NCBI GenBank assembly: GCA_003650125.1
Contig: QNFX01000008.1
Span: forward strand, 1-61,261
From: Campylobacterota bacterium
GTDB taxonomy: Bacteria; Bdellovibrionota; Bacteriovoracia; Bacteriovoracales; Bacteriovoracaceae
Length of the DNA stretch: 61,261 nucleotides
Direction of reading: 5' to 3'
Made by a program: the position numbers and the translations under genes. The notes under the pieces are model-generated. The model did not search any database, was not told the origin of the DNA, and saw only the letters and a list, made by a program, of their open reading frames with translations. Positions within the stretch are counted from its first letter, which is position 1. Each line of letters starts with the position of its first letter. Below, one piece after another: positions 17,887-27,983 of the stretch.

Positions 17887-18800
17887 CCTCCACAGTTTGC
17901 TCCGCCTAGGACGCAAAATTTAGCACAAAATTCATGATTGAGAAAAACCGGCCTAAATGATTCATTTAGGCCTTTTCCCATGGTGAAGTTTTGATCATAA
18001 GCGAGCAGCGTACAGGCCTGAACTTTAGGAGAGTCCTCTCCTTTAACTTTTACAATCATTCTTTGACTGGCACACATTTGATCTGCAGGCCTGATTTTAA
18101 GGATATCCCAGCAGGCGGTAGATATTTCAGGAACATCCTCACCATCTTTCATTTCAGGGAACATAATAAGGTTGTCTGAGTTGAGAATTAAGGGAATTTT
18201 ACTGTCAATTAGAAGCTCTTGATAACCTTTAAGCGCCTTCTCATAACTCTCATTAATCAAATATCTCCCAGCAATACTAACCTGAAAACCCATTTGAGAA
18301 AGCCAGGAAAAAGATTTTAGAGTTTCTTTTAAGGTTTGTTCCCCTCTCTCTCGGTCGTGAACAGCATGGGTGTAATGGTCCATGGAGATTCTAAGTTTAA
18401 GCTGTTCATTATAAGTATTTTTAAGCCTTAATAAGTCTTTTTCCCATCTTTTGATGACTCGGTAGGCATTAGTTAAGACTAAAACCTGGTGTCCTCTTTT
18501 TAGGATATCATCAAGAATTTCAAAAATATGAGGGTTTAAAAAGGGCTCTCCCCCGGTGAGTCCGATGGATTCTAATTGCCAGTTATGATCGCTGATTTCA
18601 TCTAAATAGGGAGTGACATCATCTCTGTTGAGATAGGCCAAGCGATCATTTTTGGGACTTGATTCAATATAGCAATTAGAGCAGGCCAGATTACAAAGAG
18701 TTCCGGTATTAAACCAAATAGTGTTGGGGGAGTTAAATTCAACATAGGCACGCGGTTTACCATCTAAGGTGGTACTGCGATTAGAGAACTTATTTTTCAT
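17883..18800 (-). CDS. Radical SAM protein in an arsenic-methylation operon
   Basis: A 305-residue radical SAM enzyme. The [4Fe-4S] motif CNLACSNC (CX3CX2C) is near residue 38, followed by the GGEP motif in TGGEPFLNP that binds SAM. The C-terminus has further cysteines (CTLL, CAKFC, GGANCGG) that could bind a second cluster, as in SPASM-type enzymes. It is third in the arsM-DUF547-radical SAM operon, overlapping DUF547 by 11 bases. By context it may modify a methylated arsenical, as radical SAM enzymes do in arsenosugar and arsinothricin pathways. It does not look like a standard ArsS or ArsL to me, so the substrate is open. Confidence 0.82.
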   Translation of the reverse strand: MKNKFSNRSTTLDGKPRAYVEFNSPNTIWFNTGTLCNLACSNCYIESSPKNDRLAYLNRDDVTPYLDEISDHNWQLESIGLTGGEPFLNPHIFEILDDILKRGHQVLVLTNAYRVIKRWEKDLLRLKNTYNEQLKLRISMDHYTHAVHDRERGEQTLKETLKSFSWLSQMGFQVSIAGRYLINESYEKALKGYQELLIDSKIPLILNSDNLIMFPEMKDGEDVPEISTACWDILKIRPADQMCASQRMIVKVKGEDSPKVQACTLLAYDQNFTMGKGLNESFRPVFLNHEFCAKFCVLGGANCGG

Positions 18801-19536
18801 TTAAGTTCCAATCGTAATCAAGATATTGAGTCTTGATTTTGCCCGATTTGATTAACTCTTGGGTCTTTTTATCTTCAGTTATAAGGCCTGCAATAAAGCC
18901 CTTGTAACTGCCAAATTTTTCTTTGAAGTCTCCACCATACCATTTAAATATTTTTGAGGCATATAAGGTGTTGTTCTTGAAGTGATTTTTTTCGCTATCT
19001 TGAACGAAAAGTCTCGAACTTTCATTCAATTGCTGGTCAAGTTTTGGGCCTGTAAAAGCAAAGGGGCCTAGGTTGGGGCAACCAATAGAGGCGCAGTTGA
19101 CGGCAAAGTGAATTCGCGGTTCCTTGTAGTTGGCGCGAATCATGCCATGTTCAATCTGGTCAAGACTCATCTTTTCTGCAAAAAGTTTAAAGAACTTTTT
19201 TTTCCAAGGACTAGAGAAAAAGCTGCCAATTTTTTTGATGGATTTAACCGGATAGTTATCAATAATTAATTTTAAAGTGAAAGCATTATAGGCATTAATT
19301 AAGAAGGCCAATTGATCATTTTTATTCCAAGATGAAAATTCACTTCGTTTTACGCGAGAGAGTTCTCCTAGGTATTTATTAAAAACCACAGGATCCTTTT
19401 TTAGCCCTTTGTAATCCACCAATGTTTGATTACCTCTCCTTGAAACTACTTTTTTTAAAAGATCATTGTAGCTTTTATGAGTAAGGTCAAAGGCCCAGGT
19501 ATTAAAAGATATGAGAAAGAGTAGGAGATATTTCAT
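18790..19536 (-). CDS. Exported DUF547 protein
   Basis: A 248-residue protein with a short signal peptide (MKYLLLFLISFNTWA). The DUF547 core is recognisable: LVDYKGLKKDPVVFNKYL, NKNDQLAFLINAYNAFTLKLII, IEHGMIRANYKEPRIHFAVNCASIGCPNL (shown here only as landmarks). The conserved cysteines in HFAVNCASIGCP are intact. DUF547 has no settled function. It lies 7 bases after arsM and overlaps the radical SAM gene, so it is likely part of the same arsenic process, acting outside the cytoplasm. Confidence 0.85.
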   Translation of the reverse strand: MKYLLLFLISFNTWAFDLTHKSYNDLLKKVVSRRGNQTLVDYKGLKKDPVVFNKYLGELSRVKRSEFSSWNKNDQLAFLINAYNAFTLKLIIDNYPVKSIKKIGSFFSSPWKKKFFKLFAEKMSLDQIEHGMIRANYKEPRIHFAVNCASIGCPNLGPFAFTGPKLDQQLNESSRLFVQDSEKNHFKNNTLYASKIFKWYGGDFKEKFGSYKGFIAGLITEDKKTQELIKSGKIKTQYLDYDWNLNEK

Positions 19537-19543
19537 AAAACCT

Positions 19544-20584
19544 CTAGCAGCAGCTTGTTTTCTTTACAGTGACTGGTTCACTACATTCTTTATAGAGTCC
19601 AAAGTGCTTAGAGAAATCCCCAGTAAAAGAAAAATGATCTTTAAAGCGGGAATTTTTAAGCATTAAATAGGTATTGCCACAGACCTTTTTTTGTTCATCT
19701 TTTTTAAATAGATCTTTGCCATCTAGTTCAAAGGAGTCAGGACTTCCAGGAATCGTCCCTTTATAGGTTGCAGATTGGTGGTAATCTTCACAAAATGGCG
19801 CTAGATCACTCAATTTAAAAAGTCTATAGGTAATGGAGTAAAACTTTATGTCTCCAACCTTCTCTTGCACTTCTTTATTAGTTATTAATAATTCTTCTTT
19901 TGTGACTACTCGAGGGTCAATGAAGCCAATGGATTTTACCAGAGTAGTAAAGTCGTTGACATAAAGAGCGCCACTTAAGCATTCGCCATATAAAACAGGG
20001 TCATTAATTAGCTCTTGGGGAATTCTTCTATCAGCATAGACATCACTAAAATATAGTTCCCCGCCCTCTTTAAGGGTTCGGAAGGCCTCAGCAAAGACAG
20101 CTCTTTTGTCAGTTGAGAGGTTTATTACACAATTTGAGACGATAAGATCAAAATAATTGTCCTTAAGTCCTAAGGCATTTAAGTTTTCAATCTCTCCATG
20201 GTGAAATGAAACATTAGGATTTTTATGGCCAAATTTTTCTGTGTGATAGGGGATATATTTATTGGCCACGGCCAGCTGTGAGGGAGTCATATCTACTCCT
20301 ACTACTTCACCTTGTTCACCCACCAAATCTGAAAGGATAAAACAATCTCTACCAGAGCCAGAACCGAGGTCTAGCACTTTAAGGCCCTCTAGATCAGTTG
20401 GAATGGTCAGACCACATCCGTAGTATTTATTTAAAACTTCATCGTGAATTTTACCCAGAGATTCTTTTATTAAATCAGGATAGGTTATAGTCGTACAGCA
20501 GGCGTTGGTCTTTAAATCTTTAGTGGATTGGAGAATATCGCCATAGTACTCTTTTACATTTTGTTTCGTTGTGTCAGTTTCCAT
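19544..20584 (-). CDS. arsM: Arsenite methyltransferase
   Basis: ArsM methylates As(III) with SAM, giving mono-, di- and trimethylated arsenic. The 346-residue protein has the SAM motif VLDLGSGSGRDCFIL, the arsenic-binding cysteines in NACCTTITYP (29 and 30), YYGCGL (57) and SNCVINLS, and ends in a TSCC tail. The CCTT and NCVINL motifs separate it from ordinary methyltransferases. It leads the minus-strand operon with DUF547 and radical SAM. No ArsR gene is in the window. An imperfect palindrome (20631-20644) lies 47 bases upstream. Confidence 0.92.
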   Translation of the reverse strand: METDTTKQNVKEYYGDILQSTKDLKTNACCTTITYPDLIKESLGKIHDEVLNKYYGCGLTIPTDLEGLKVLDLGSGSGRDCFILSDLVGEQGEVVGVDMTPSQLAVANKYIPYHTEKFGHKNPNVSFHHGEIENLNALGLKDNYFDLIVSNCVINLSTDKRAVFAEAFRTLKEGGELYFSDVYADRRIPQELINDPVLYGECLSGALYVNDFTTLVKSIGFIDPRVVTKEELLITNKEVQEKVGDIKFYSITYRLFKLSDLAPFCEDYHQSATYKGTIPGSPDSFELDGKDLFKKDEQKKVCGNTYLMLKNSRFKDHFSFTGDFSKHFGLYKECSEPVTVKKTSCC

Positions 20585-20630
20585 ATGCTTCCTTAGGTAA
20601 AAAACTATCCGGTATCTTAATCTTGAAACA

Positions 20631-20644
20631 CCTATTCGAACAGG
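20631..20644. promoter_or_regulatory. Imperfect palindrome between arsM and the giant lipoprotein gene
   Basis: CCTATTCGAACAGG, a 14-base inverted repeat with one mismatched pair, in the 178-base divergent spacer. It is a possible repressor site for arsM. No family of regulator is implied by the sequence. Confidence 0.3.
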
Positions 20645-20699
20645 CTTTAAAAAGTTAATATACTAACAAATTACTGTTGTAAAGAAAAAATTAGGGGAA

Positions 20700-20729
20700 T
20701 TGATTAACGGTTCTTAAAAAGGGTATTCT
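20700..20729 (+). promoter_or_regulatory. Weak candidate promoter for the giant Ig-like lipoprotein gene
   Basis: TTGATT (20700-20705), an 18-base spacer and TATTCT (20724-20729), about 33 bases before the TTG start. The rest of the 20585-20762 spacer shows no other clear signal apart from the palindrome. Confidence 0.3.
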
Positions 20730-20762
20730 TTATAGGGATTTCTCTTTTAATTTGAGGTGTTT

Positions 20763-23700
20763 TTGGACAAGGATCGTTTCAATTACCTCCTTTATGGTTT
20801 GTTGCTGATATTACTGAGTGGGTGTAGTGAAGGCCCTGCACTTTCAAAAGATGCATTAAAACCTCCTATGGGAGCAAAGTTCCCCGCTTTGGTGATGGAA
20901 AGTGTTGCGCCGGCCAATGGTGCTGTTAAAGTATCCATTCGTCCAAGACTCGTCTTAAGATTTAATAATCAAGTTGATGCCTCTTCCTTGGTAGTCAATA
21001 CCAGCACTTCTGCTTGTTCTGGAACAGTTCAACTCTCTAAGGATAATTTCTTCACCTGTGAAAAACTCGTTCCCGCTATTTCCGAAGACGGAGGTTTTTC
21101 CTATAGCATCTGGGCCGGAAATAATTTAGAAATTCTCACCCAGTATAAGATTATGGTTACTGGCGAGGTAAAAGATATTATTGGCAAAAATTTAACCAAT
21201 CCATATCTTTCCACTATCGGTTTTATGACTGAGGATAATATAAAACCAGAAGTGGTTTCCACCATTCCTTTTTCTGGTACAGTTGATGTCGCTCAAAATG
21301 AACCGATTTCTATCACTTTTTCAAAAGCAATGAATTCAAATACCATTACCACCAATATAGGAACTGAGTTATGTCTTGGAAGCTTTCAGCTTTCAAAGAA
21401 TGGTTTTTCTTCTTGTGTACCTATGGCATTGTCACCAATCGCTTCTCCAGATTTGAAAACCTTCTCAGTTATTCCCGTAATATACCTAGAATCTGATGTG
21501 ACTTATCAAATTAGAGCAATCCAGACCATGCAAGATATGGCAGGAAATAATTTAGCATATCAATATGTCGGCCAAGGATTTAAAGTTAAGGATTGGAATG
21601 CTCCAACAGTAAATAGCACCTTTCCCCAGTCAAATACGGTCGAGATCCCACTAGACACCTCAATTATCATTACTTTTAGTGAGGAGATGGATAAAGAAAG
21701 TATTACCGTTAATACCGAGAATGATACTTGTAGCGGTTCCATTCAACTCTCGCGAGATGGCCTTGGTACTTGTACGCAGTTTATTACAAATCCCACGACA
21801 GCTAATGGACTTACTTTTTCTGTGACACCTTTAAGTGATTTAATTCAGGGAAGTAGTTATCAAATAAAAATCACTCAGGACGCCAAAGATCAGGCAGGAA
21901 ATGGTATATTTGAAGCACCTTTTACATCCAACTTTTCTACTTTGGCATTGCCTGGGGTAGTGAGTGTAATACCCTCCTCGGGAGAGAAGGGTATTCCTTA
22001 TGAAGCGACAATTACCGTCACTTTTAATAAGCCTGTGGATCCTTCAAGTGTTTTTACCGATCCCAATACAAGCTCTTGTAGTGTGGGAACCTTTGTTGTC
22101 TCCACTAAGGAAGGTAGTTTTGTAGATGGCTCTTGCATTCCTCTTCAATTGGCGGTCGCCTCCAACGGAAATAGAACTTTTTCAGCTAGAGGAGTTCTGC
22201 CTTTTGATGATCAGGCAATTTTAAGAGTGAAAATTTCTGATGGGATAAGAGATCCGCTTGGCTTTTCTCCTGCGAGTGATTTTTTTCAAGATGGTTCATG
22301 GCAGATTATTGATACTACTCCCCCTCAAGTAGCATCGGTTAGGCCGGGAGATGAAGAACTTCATGTTTTAGTTAATGCTCAGGTAATTTTAAAATTTAAT
22401 GAGATGATGGATGTGGCCTCTCTTTCTAATGTGCAAATATCTGATGGGATTTGTGATGGGCCAATTCAATTATCCTATAATGATTTTGTCACCTGTGTGG
22501 CCTTTGATTCAGATGCTCCAGAATACAATCTTGAACAGACGGAATTTACTTTAATACCAAAAGTTATATTAGATACAAGCTCTGAATATAAAATAAAAAT
22601 CACAACTGTGGCCCAAGATACTCAAGGCAATAATATGGCCCAGAATTTTATGGCCAGTTTTACGACGATTCAAAACCTGAGTGTATCTGCTACCACCCCA
22701 CAGGATTTACCAACACCCCTAATACCTAGAGATTCAAGTATTACAGTGACTTTTGACCGTGCAATGAATGCAAGCACTATAACCGCCCAAATTGACGCCG
22801 ATGATTGCGCCGGTAGTATTCAGGTTTCAACAGTAGATTTGAATTTTTCCTCTTGTGTGATTTTTAGTGAGAATCCAATTGCAAATGATGAGGGAACAAC
22901 TTGGACCTTAACACCTAAAGTTCCTCTAAGTGATTACACTACTTATAAAATAAAAGTTTTAAATACCGTAGAGGATCTTTATGGCTCTAGTTTAAAAAAT
23001 AATTATCTTCAGTCCAATGGTTTTAAAACAGAGATTCTATCCGTTGCTTCAACAGTTCCTAATGATAATGATATGTTCATCGATCGTAATACGGCCATCA
23101 CGGTAACTTTTGATGGGCCGATGGATCCCTTATCTATAACTACAAATACTGCAGATACTACCTGCTTTGAAACCATTCAGGTCTCAAATGATGATTTTTC
23201 TTCATGTGTTGAGATGTCAGGGCAACCCATCGGAGATCCAACGGCCACTACTTGGTTCGTTACCCCAGCTAATACGCTGAATAATTTTACCACTTACAAG
23301 ATTCGAGTCACCACCGATGCGAAGGACCAATATGGAAATAATTTCGCGACTTCTTTTATTCAACCAAATGGATTTACAACCATTGATGATATTCCACCGG
23401 AAGTCTTGGCAACTATTCCCACTGCAGGAACTGTAGCGGTGCCAGTTGATGCCACTATTACAGTGCAATTTTCCGAACCCATGGATGCGGCCACGATGGG
23501 AACTTCAACTATTGAGCTGCAAGTTGGGCCGGACTTTGCCACTAAGGTGTCTGGAACGATTACTTCTACTAACAATGATCAAGATTTTATTTTCACTCCT
23601 TTAAATGATCTCAACAATATTGGAACTATTTATAAAATTATCGTTCGTGATACGGCCAAAGATTCACAGGGAAATTCTCTGGAGAGTGAATATGTCTCAA

Positions 23701-26700
23701 CCTTTAGATCCTTGGATGAAGTAGCTCCAAGTGTAGTCGATTTTACTCCAATTGACGGTGCAATTAACATTAATATTAATGGTGAAATAAGTGTTACTTT
23801 TTCTGAAGATATCAACCCTAATACTCTAATTACAAATGTCTCAGGAGATCTAAATTGTACTGGTAAATCTTGGTATGCCACTGATGGTGGCCCTTCTTGT
23901 TTTGAGATGGATCCCTATATAAGTGAGGATGGGTTAAATCGTATTTTTAAGATGACTCCATCTAGTTACTGGGAAAGAGATGAAACTATTACCATTTTTC
24001 TCACTAATTCGATAACAGACCCTATGGGGGCAACTTTAACTAACCCTACCAGTTATTCATTCACCACCAACAATCCAGGTTTGGCCTCCTTGACGGTACC
24101 TGGAGATGGGGCGGTCGACGTTCTTTTTGATTCGGTTATTGAAATAAATTGGGATCGACCAATGGATATAAATTCCATGGCCTTAAATAATAGTGACTCT
24201 AGTTGTTCTGGAGATATTCAGGTCTCACAAGATAATTTTGCTACATGTGTACAGATGAGTTCAATCTTACCATCAAATTTAGGTGGAGAACTCTATAGGT
24301 TAGTTCCCGCCAATAATTTAGCTGCGGATACAACTTTTACGGTACGGGTTATGACCTCGGTATTAAATATGGCCACATCAACGAGTGTCGGCTGGCCTGT
24401 AGATCAGGATTTTACTTTTACTTCAACTGTTCCCCCAATAGTTAGCGGGGTTGAACCTCTAGATAATGCTATCAGCATACCTAGGTCTGCTTCGATTACG
24501 GTAACCTTTAATAAGGGGATGAATGCTACAACCATTACCACCAATAGTGTTGATGATTTTTGTAGTGGAAGTTTTCAACTCTCTAGTGATCCGGCGTTTT
24601 TAACTTGTATTCAAATGGTCGCGGCCCCTGTGCAAAACACTCCGGATGAATACTCTATTCAACCAGCAGCTGTTCTTGCTAATCAAACTCAATATTTTTT
24701 AAAAGTAACAACTGCGGTAGAAGACTCGATCGGCCAGCAAATGTTAAGTGATTTTATTTCTGATTTTACAACGATCGATGATATTGTCCCAAAAATTTTA
24801 AGTAGCAGTCCTTTGGCGACTAATATAATACCTACAACAAGTATTTCTGCCACTTTTAGTGATTCTATGGAAGTTTCAACTTTTTCAACTACGTTGACTA
24901 GTATTCCTTGTGATAATTCTATAACTTTGCAGGTAAGTTCTGATTCCTTTGTCACTTGTTTGGGAACATCTGCTCCTGTGTTTACTAGTAATGATACAAT
25001 CGTAACGGTGACACCAATTAATTATCTTCCCAATTCGACTTCAATTGAGAATCGAATTTTATCTACAGTTACAGACCTTGCTGGGAACCAACTAGGGACT
25101 GATACTAGTTGGACGTTTAGCACTGGAGATGCCCCCCTCGTGGGAGCTATAAATCCGACAGAGGGAGAAGATTACGTACCAGAAAATACAATTATCCAAA
25201 TAGCTTTTAACAAAACGGTAGATCCAGGACTTTTGACTTCAGATAATGACTCTTCATGCACCTCTGGTAAAATTCACATCTCTACTGATGCCAGCTTTGC
25301 CACAGGAAATTGTCTTCCACTTACCGCTTTAGTTTGGTCATCGACCAGCGAGGCCACATTAACAGCGAGTGGGGGAACTTTTCTTCCTGAGACACAATAT
25401 TTTCTTAGAATCGATAGTGATGGAGTTCAGGATATAGAATGGAATCTTTTGATGGAATCTTCCTTCAATTCCAATTTTACTACAGTGAGTACGACTCCTC
25501 CTATTTTAAGTCTCCCCACCATTCCGGCCGATGGTTTATCTGATGTTAGTGAAAATCAAAGTGTGCAAGTATCTTTTGATAAAGTTATGGACGGAACTAC
25601 TATAACTACTAATAATGGAACTACCTCTTGCACTGGTTCGGTTCAGGTTTCCCTTGATGATTTTTCAACTTGTCACCCATTAAATACCCCAGTTCCTGCC
25701 AGCAATGCAGATACCTATGTTATTTCATTAACTTCACAGTACCTAAGCTCGACGACTTATAAATTAAAAGTTTTAGGAGCTCCTTCAGCGCCTACCGCAA
25801 CGGCCGATCCTTCGGGAAATTATATAGCTAGTGATTATCTGCAAAGTGTTGGCTTTACAGTAGGGGATTTTATTATTCCTTATGTGGTAAGTAGCGATCC
25901 GGTAGCAGGGACTGATACCAATACCAACCCCATATTTAATATTGAATTTAGTGAAGAGATGGAGGTAAATACACTTAGCACTTTTACCGGCATTTTAACC
26001 GGGCCTTGTCCCGCTACTAACTCAGTAGGGTTTTTATTATCTGAGGATTCAAATTTTACCACCTGTGTGCCAATGGATACATCACTTGGGCAAACAGTGG
26101 ATGATATAAATTATAGTTTTAATCTGGCACAAGGATTAAAAAATAATACCACCTATTGGTATTTAGTTAGTACTCATGCAATGGATAAAGGTGGCAACAA
26201 CGTGGCCACATCAACAGTTATCTCTTTTATGGCAAATGATCTGGGTGATAATTATCCCACTATAATTTCACCTTCTGATAAAGCAACTAACGTAAACTAC
26301 GACACCAGTGTCCTCGCTTTTGAACTTAGTTTTGATAAGGATGTTGATCCGACATCTTTGACTAATAATTCTTCTGGGACAGGTTGTACCGGTAATATTT
26401 TGCTCTCCCGTCAAGCAGATGATTTTTCTGAGTGTTTAAAGTGGGCCACGGAGCCAGCTACCACTACAGATTTTAAGTCATTTAATCTTGGAACTCTGGA
26501 ATCTTTTTTAGATCAAGATACTACTTATGTTTTAAAGATTTCTAAAGATATTGTTAATGCTACTGGAACACCGACTCTTTTAAATGATTACTACTTTAGC
26601 TTTACAACCGGTGGGGCCCCGCACGTAACCGAGATGCTGCCGGCCAATGGAACGGTTAATTTTTCTGTAAATGGCGAACTTTTTATAACATTTGATAAAC

Positions 26701-27983
26701 AAATGGATCCAACATCCATTCCCGGGGCCGGAGGTTCTTGTAATAGTGGTGCTGTTGATGTCTCTTTAAATACTTATGTTAACTGTGTTGAGCTTGATGT
26801 GGTTGACTTAGATGGTGGATATACTTTTAGACTCACTCCTAAGACTCTTTTTACCAAAAAGAAAACTTATAAATGGAGAGTTAATACCAATGCGAGAGAT
26901 ATTAGTGGTTTTCCATTGGGCAGTAATTCTTCAGAGCTCACTTTTACTGTTGGAGATTATTTATCGGTAATTTCTAGTAATCCAGGAAATAAAGCGACGG
27001 GTGTTAGTAATAATCCTACTATTTCTATAACTTTTTCAGAAGACATGAATAAAGGTTCGGTGTGGACTAACGAGGGAAGTTCTAATTGTGAGGGATCAGT
27101 TCGTCTTTCAGATGATAAAGTAATTGGCTGTCTACCTCTTTTGGAGGTTACTGATAATGGGGCCATAGTTTTTAATACAAGTCCGGTCAGTACTTTACCG
27201 CTTAGTAACTATACAGTAACAGTCACCACTGAAGTAGAGGCCTTATTTGGGAGCAATTTAAAAGAAGAATACGCTTTTCGCTTTTCTACCGGTAATCCAC
27301 CACAGGTAGTTTCTCACACCCCTGCAAAGGATGCCACGGGAGTTTTAACTAACACCAATATTGTTTTTGATTTTTCTACTGCAATGAATCCTATCACCAT
27401 AACCACCAATAGCGGGTCCACCATTTGTGCCGGAACAATTCGATTGAAAGTTCAAGGTTCAGATGAATGTATAGCTTTATCTGATCCAACAAATACAGGT
27501 GGTATATCTTTTACAGTAGTTCCTGTGGGCCCTTTAGATCCTACACAAACTTATGAAGTGTTAGTGATTAATAATGTTGAGTCTGATCCTGGACTACCTA
27601 TGTTTGATGACTATCAGTGGAGCTTTACTACCGATAATACTCTTACAAATTTTGAAAAAATGGGAGATCGTTTTTTTGGAAAAGGTATTAGATGTACTCC
27701 TTTGATGGAGACTAAAAATTCAACGGGTAAAAAAGTTAGAGTTTCCTGGAAACAAAACAAAGAAGAATTAGTGAATTCTCTAGGTGGTGGTTATGAGGTT
27801 TTTTATAAAAGAGGAAAAGGTATCTTTTGCAGCAAAATTCCCTACATCGAAGGAGAATGGACTCCAAGTGATGCTAATTTAAATCTCTCTAGCGGTAGAT
27901 GGTTTATTAGGGTTAAGGCCTATTCAAGGCTAAATAAGGGAGGCTCTGCCTTTTCTAAGGTTATAACTATCGATGTTCCCTAG
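20763..27983 (+). CDS. Giant surface lipoprotein with 19 Ig-like (Big_5-type) repeats
   Basis: About 2406 residues. The start is taken as TTG 20763, five bases after GAGG; a GTG at 20757 would overlap that site. A lipobox (LLSGCS) near residue 20 predicts lipid attachment. Then come 19 tandem domains of about 115-120 residues, each opening with a P..G...V....I.ITFS..M pattern and closing with Y.I.V...A.D..GN, the SbsA/Big_5 Ig-like fold. Most repeats also hold an inserted pair of cysteines 11-16 residues apart, as in CSGSIQVSxDDFxTC, so nearly every domain likely has its own disulfide. The last 110 residues look fibronectin-like. It may be an adhesin or long surface fibre; function is inferred from architecture. 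It ends in a 4-base convergent overlap. Confidence 0.88.
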   Translation: MDKDRFNYLLYGLLLILLSGCSEGPALSKDALKPPMGAKFPALVMESVAPANGAVKVSIRPRLVLRFNNQVDASSLVVNTSTSACSGTVQLSKDNFFTCEKLVPAISEDGGFSYSIWAGNNLEILTQYKIMVTGEVKDIIGKNLTNPYLSTIGFMTEDNIKPEVVSTIPFSGTVDVAQNEPISITFSKAMNSNTITTNIGTELCLGSFQLSKNGFSSCVPMALSPIASPDLKTFSVIPVIYLESDVTYQIRAIQTMQDMAGNNLAYQYVGQGFKVKDWNAPTVNSTFPQSNTVEIPLDTSIIITFSEEMDKESITVNTENDTCSGSIQLSRDGLGTCTQFITNPTTANGLTFSVTPLSDLIQGSSYQIKITQDAKDQAGNGIFEAPFTSNFSTLALPGVVSVIPSSGEKGIPYEATITVTFNKPVDPSSVFTDPNTSSCSVGTFVVSTKEGSFVDGSCIPLQLAVASNGNRTFSARGVLPFDDQAILRVKISDGIRDPLGFSPASDFFQDGSWQIIDTTPPQVASVRPGDEELHVLVNAQVILKFNEMMDVASLSNVQISDGICDGPIQLSYNDFVTCVAFDSDAPEYNLEQTEFTLIPKVILDTSSEYKIKITTVAQDTQGNNMAQNFMASFTTIQNLSVSATTPQDLPTPLIPRDSSITVTFDRAMNASTITAQIDADDCAGSIQVSTVDLNFSSCVIFSENPIANDEGTTWTLTPKVPLSDYTTYKIKVLNTVEDLYGSSLKNNYLQSNGFKTEILSVASTVPNDNDMFIDRNTAITVTFDGPMDPLSITTNTADTTCFETIQVSNDDFSSCVEMSGQPIGDPTATTWFVTPANTLNNFTTYKIRVTTDAKDQYGNNFATSFIQPNGFTTIDDIPPEVLATIPTAGTVAVPVDATITVQFSEPMDAATMGTSTIELQVGPDFATKVSGTITSTNNDQDFIFTPLNDLNNIGTIYKIIVRDTAKDSQGNSLESEYVSTFRSLDEVAPSVVDFTPIDGAINININGEISVTFSEDINPNTLITNVSGDLNCTGKSWYATDGGPSCFEMDPYISEDGLNRIFKMTPSSYWERDETITIFLTNSITDPMGATLTNPTSYSFTTNNPGLASLTVPGDGAVDVLFDSVIEINWDRPMDINSMALNNSDSSCSGDIQVSQDNFATCVQMSSILPSNLGGELYRLVPANNLAADTTFTVRVMTSVLNMATSTSVGWPVDQDFTFTSTVPPIVSGVEPLDNAISIPRSASITVTFNKGMNATTITTNSVDDFCSGSFQLSSDPAFLTCIQMVAAPVQNTPDEYSIQPAAVLANQTQYFLKVTTAVEDSIGQQMLSDFISDFTTIDDIVPKILSSSPLATNIIPTTSISATFSDSMEVSTFSTTLTSIPCDNSITLQVSSDSFVTCLGTSAPVFTSNDTIVTVTPINYLPNSTSIENRILSTVTDLAGNQLGTDTSWTFSTGDAPLVGAINPTEGEDYVPENTIIQIAFNKTVDPGLLTSDNDSSCTSGKIHISTDASFATGNCLPLTALVWSSTSEATLTASGGTFLPETQYFLRIDSDGVQDIEWNLLMESSFNSNFTTVSTTPPILSLPTIPADGLSDVSENQSVQVSFDKVMDGTTITTNNGTTSCTGSVQVSLDDFSTCHPLNTPVPASNADTYVISLTSQYLSSTTYKLKVLGAPSAPTATADPSGNYIASDYLQSVGFTVGDFIIPYVVSSDPVAGTDTNTNPIFNIEFSEEMEVNTLSTFTGILTGPCPATNSVGFLLSEDSNFTTCVPMDTSLGQTVDDINYSFNLAQGLKNNTTYWYLVSTHAMDKGGNNVATSTVISFMANDLGDNYPTIISPSDKATNVNYDTSVLAFELSFDKDVDPTSLTNNSSGTGCTGNILLSRQADDFSECLKWATEPATTTDFKSFNLGTLESFLDQDTTYVLKISKDIVNATGTPTLLNDYYFSFTTGGAPHVTEMLPANGTVNFSVNGELFITFDKQMDPTSIPGAGGSCNSGAVDVSLNTYVNCVELDVVDLDGGYTFRLTPKTLFTKKKTYKWRVNTNARDISGFPLGSNSSELTFTVGDYLSVISSNPGNKATGVSNNPTISITFSEDMNKGSVWTNEGSSNCEGSVRLSDDKVIGCLPLLEVTDNGAIVFNTSPVSTLPLSNYTVTVTTEVEALFGSNLKEEYAFRFSTGNPPQVVSHTPAKDATGVLTNTNIVFDFSTAMNPITITTNSGSTICAGTIRLKVQGSDECIALSDPTNTGGISFTVVPVGPLDPTQTYEVLVINNVESDPGLPMFDDYQWSFTTDNTLTNFEKMGDRFFGKGIRCTPLMETKNSTGKKVRVSWKQNKEELVNSLGGGYEVFYKRGKGIFCSKIPYIEGEWTPSDANLNLSSGRWFIRVKAYSRLNKGGSAFSKVITIDVP
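20888..27640 (+). repeat. Nineteen tandem Ig-like coding repeats
   Basis: Protein-level tandem repeats within the giant lipoprotein gene, about 345-360 bases each. Landmarks repeated in most units are the opening TITVTF-like strand, a TITTN-type segment, the cysteine pair, and a closing AKDQxGNN-like turn. DNA identity between units is low by eye, so the expansion is old. Unit 8 lacks the cysteine pair. Confidence 0.85.
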
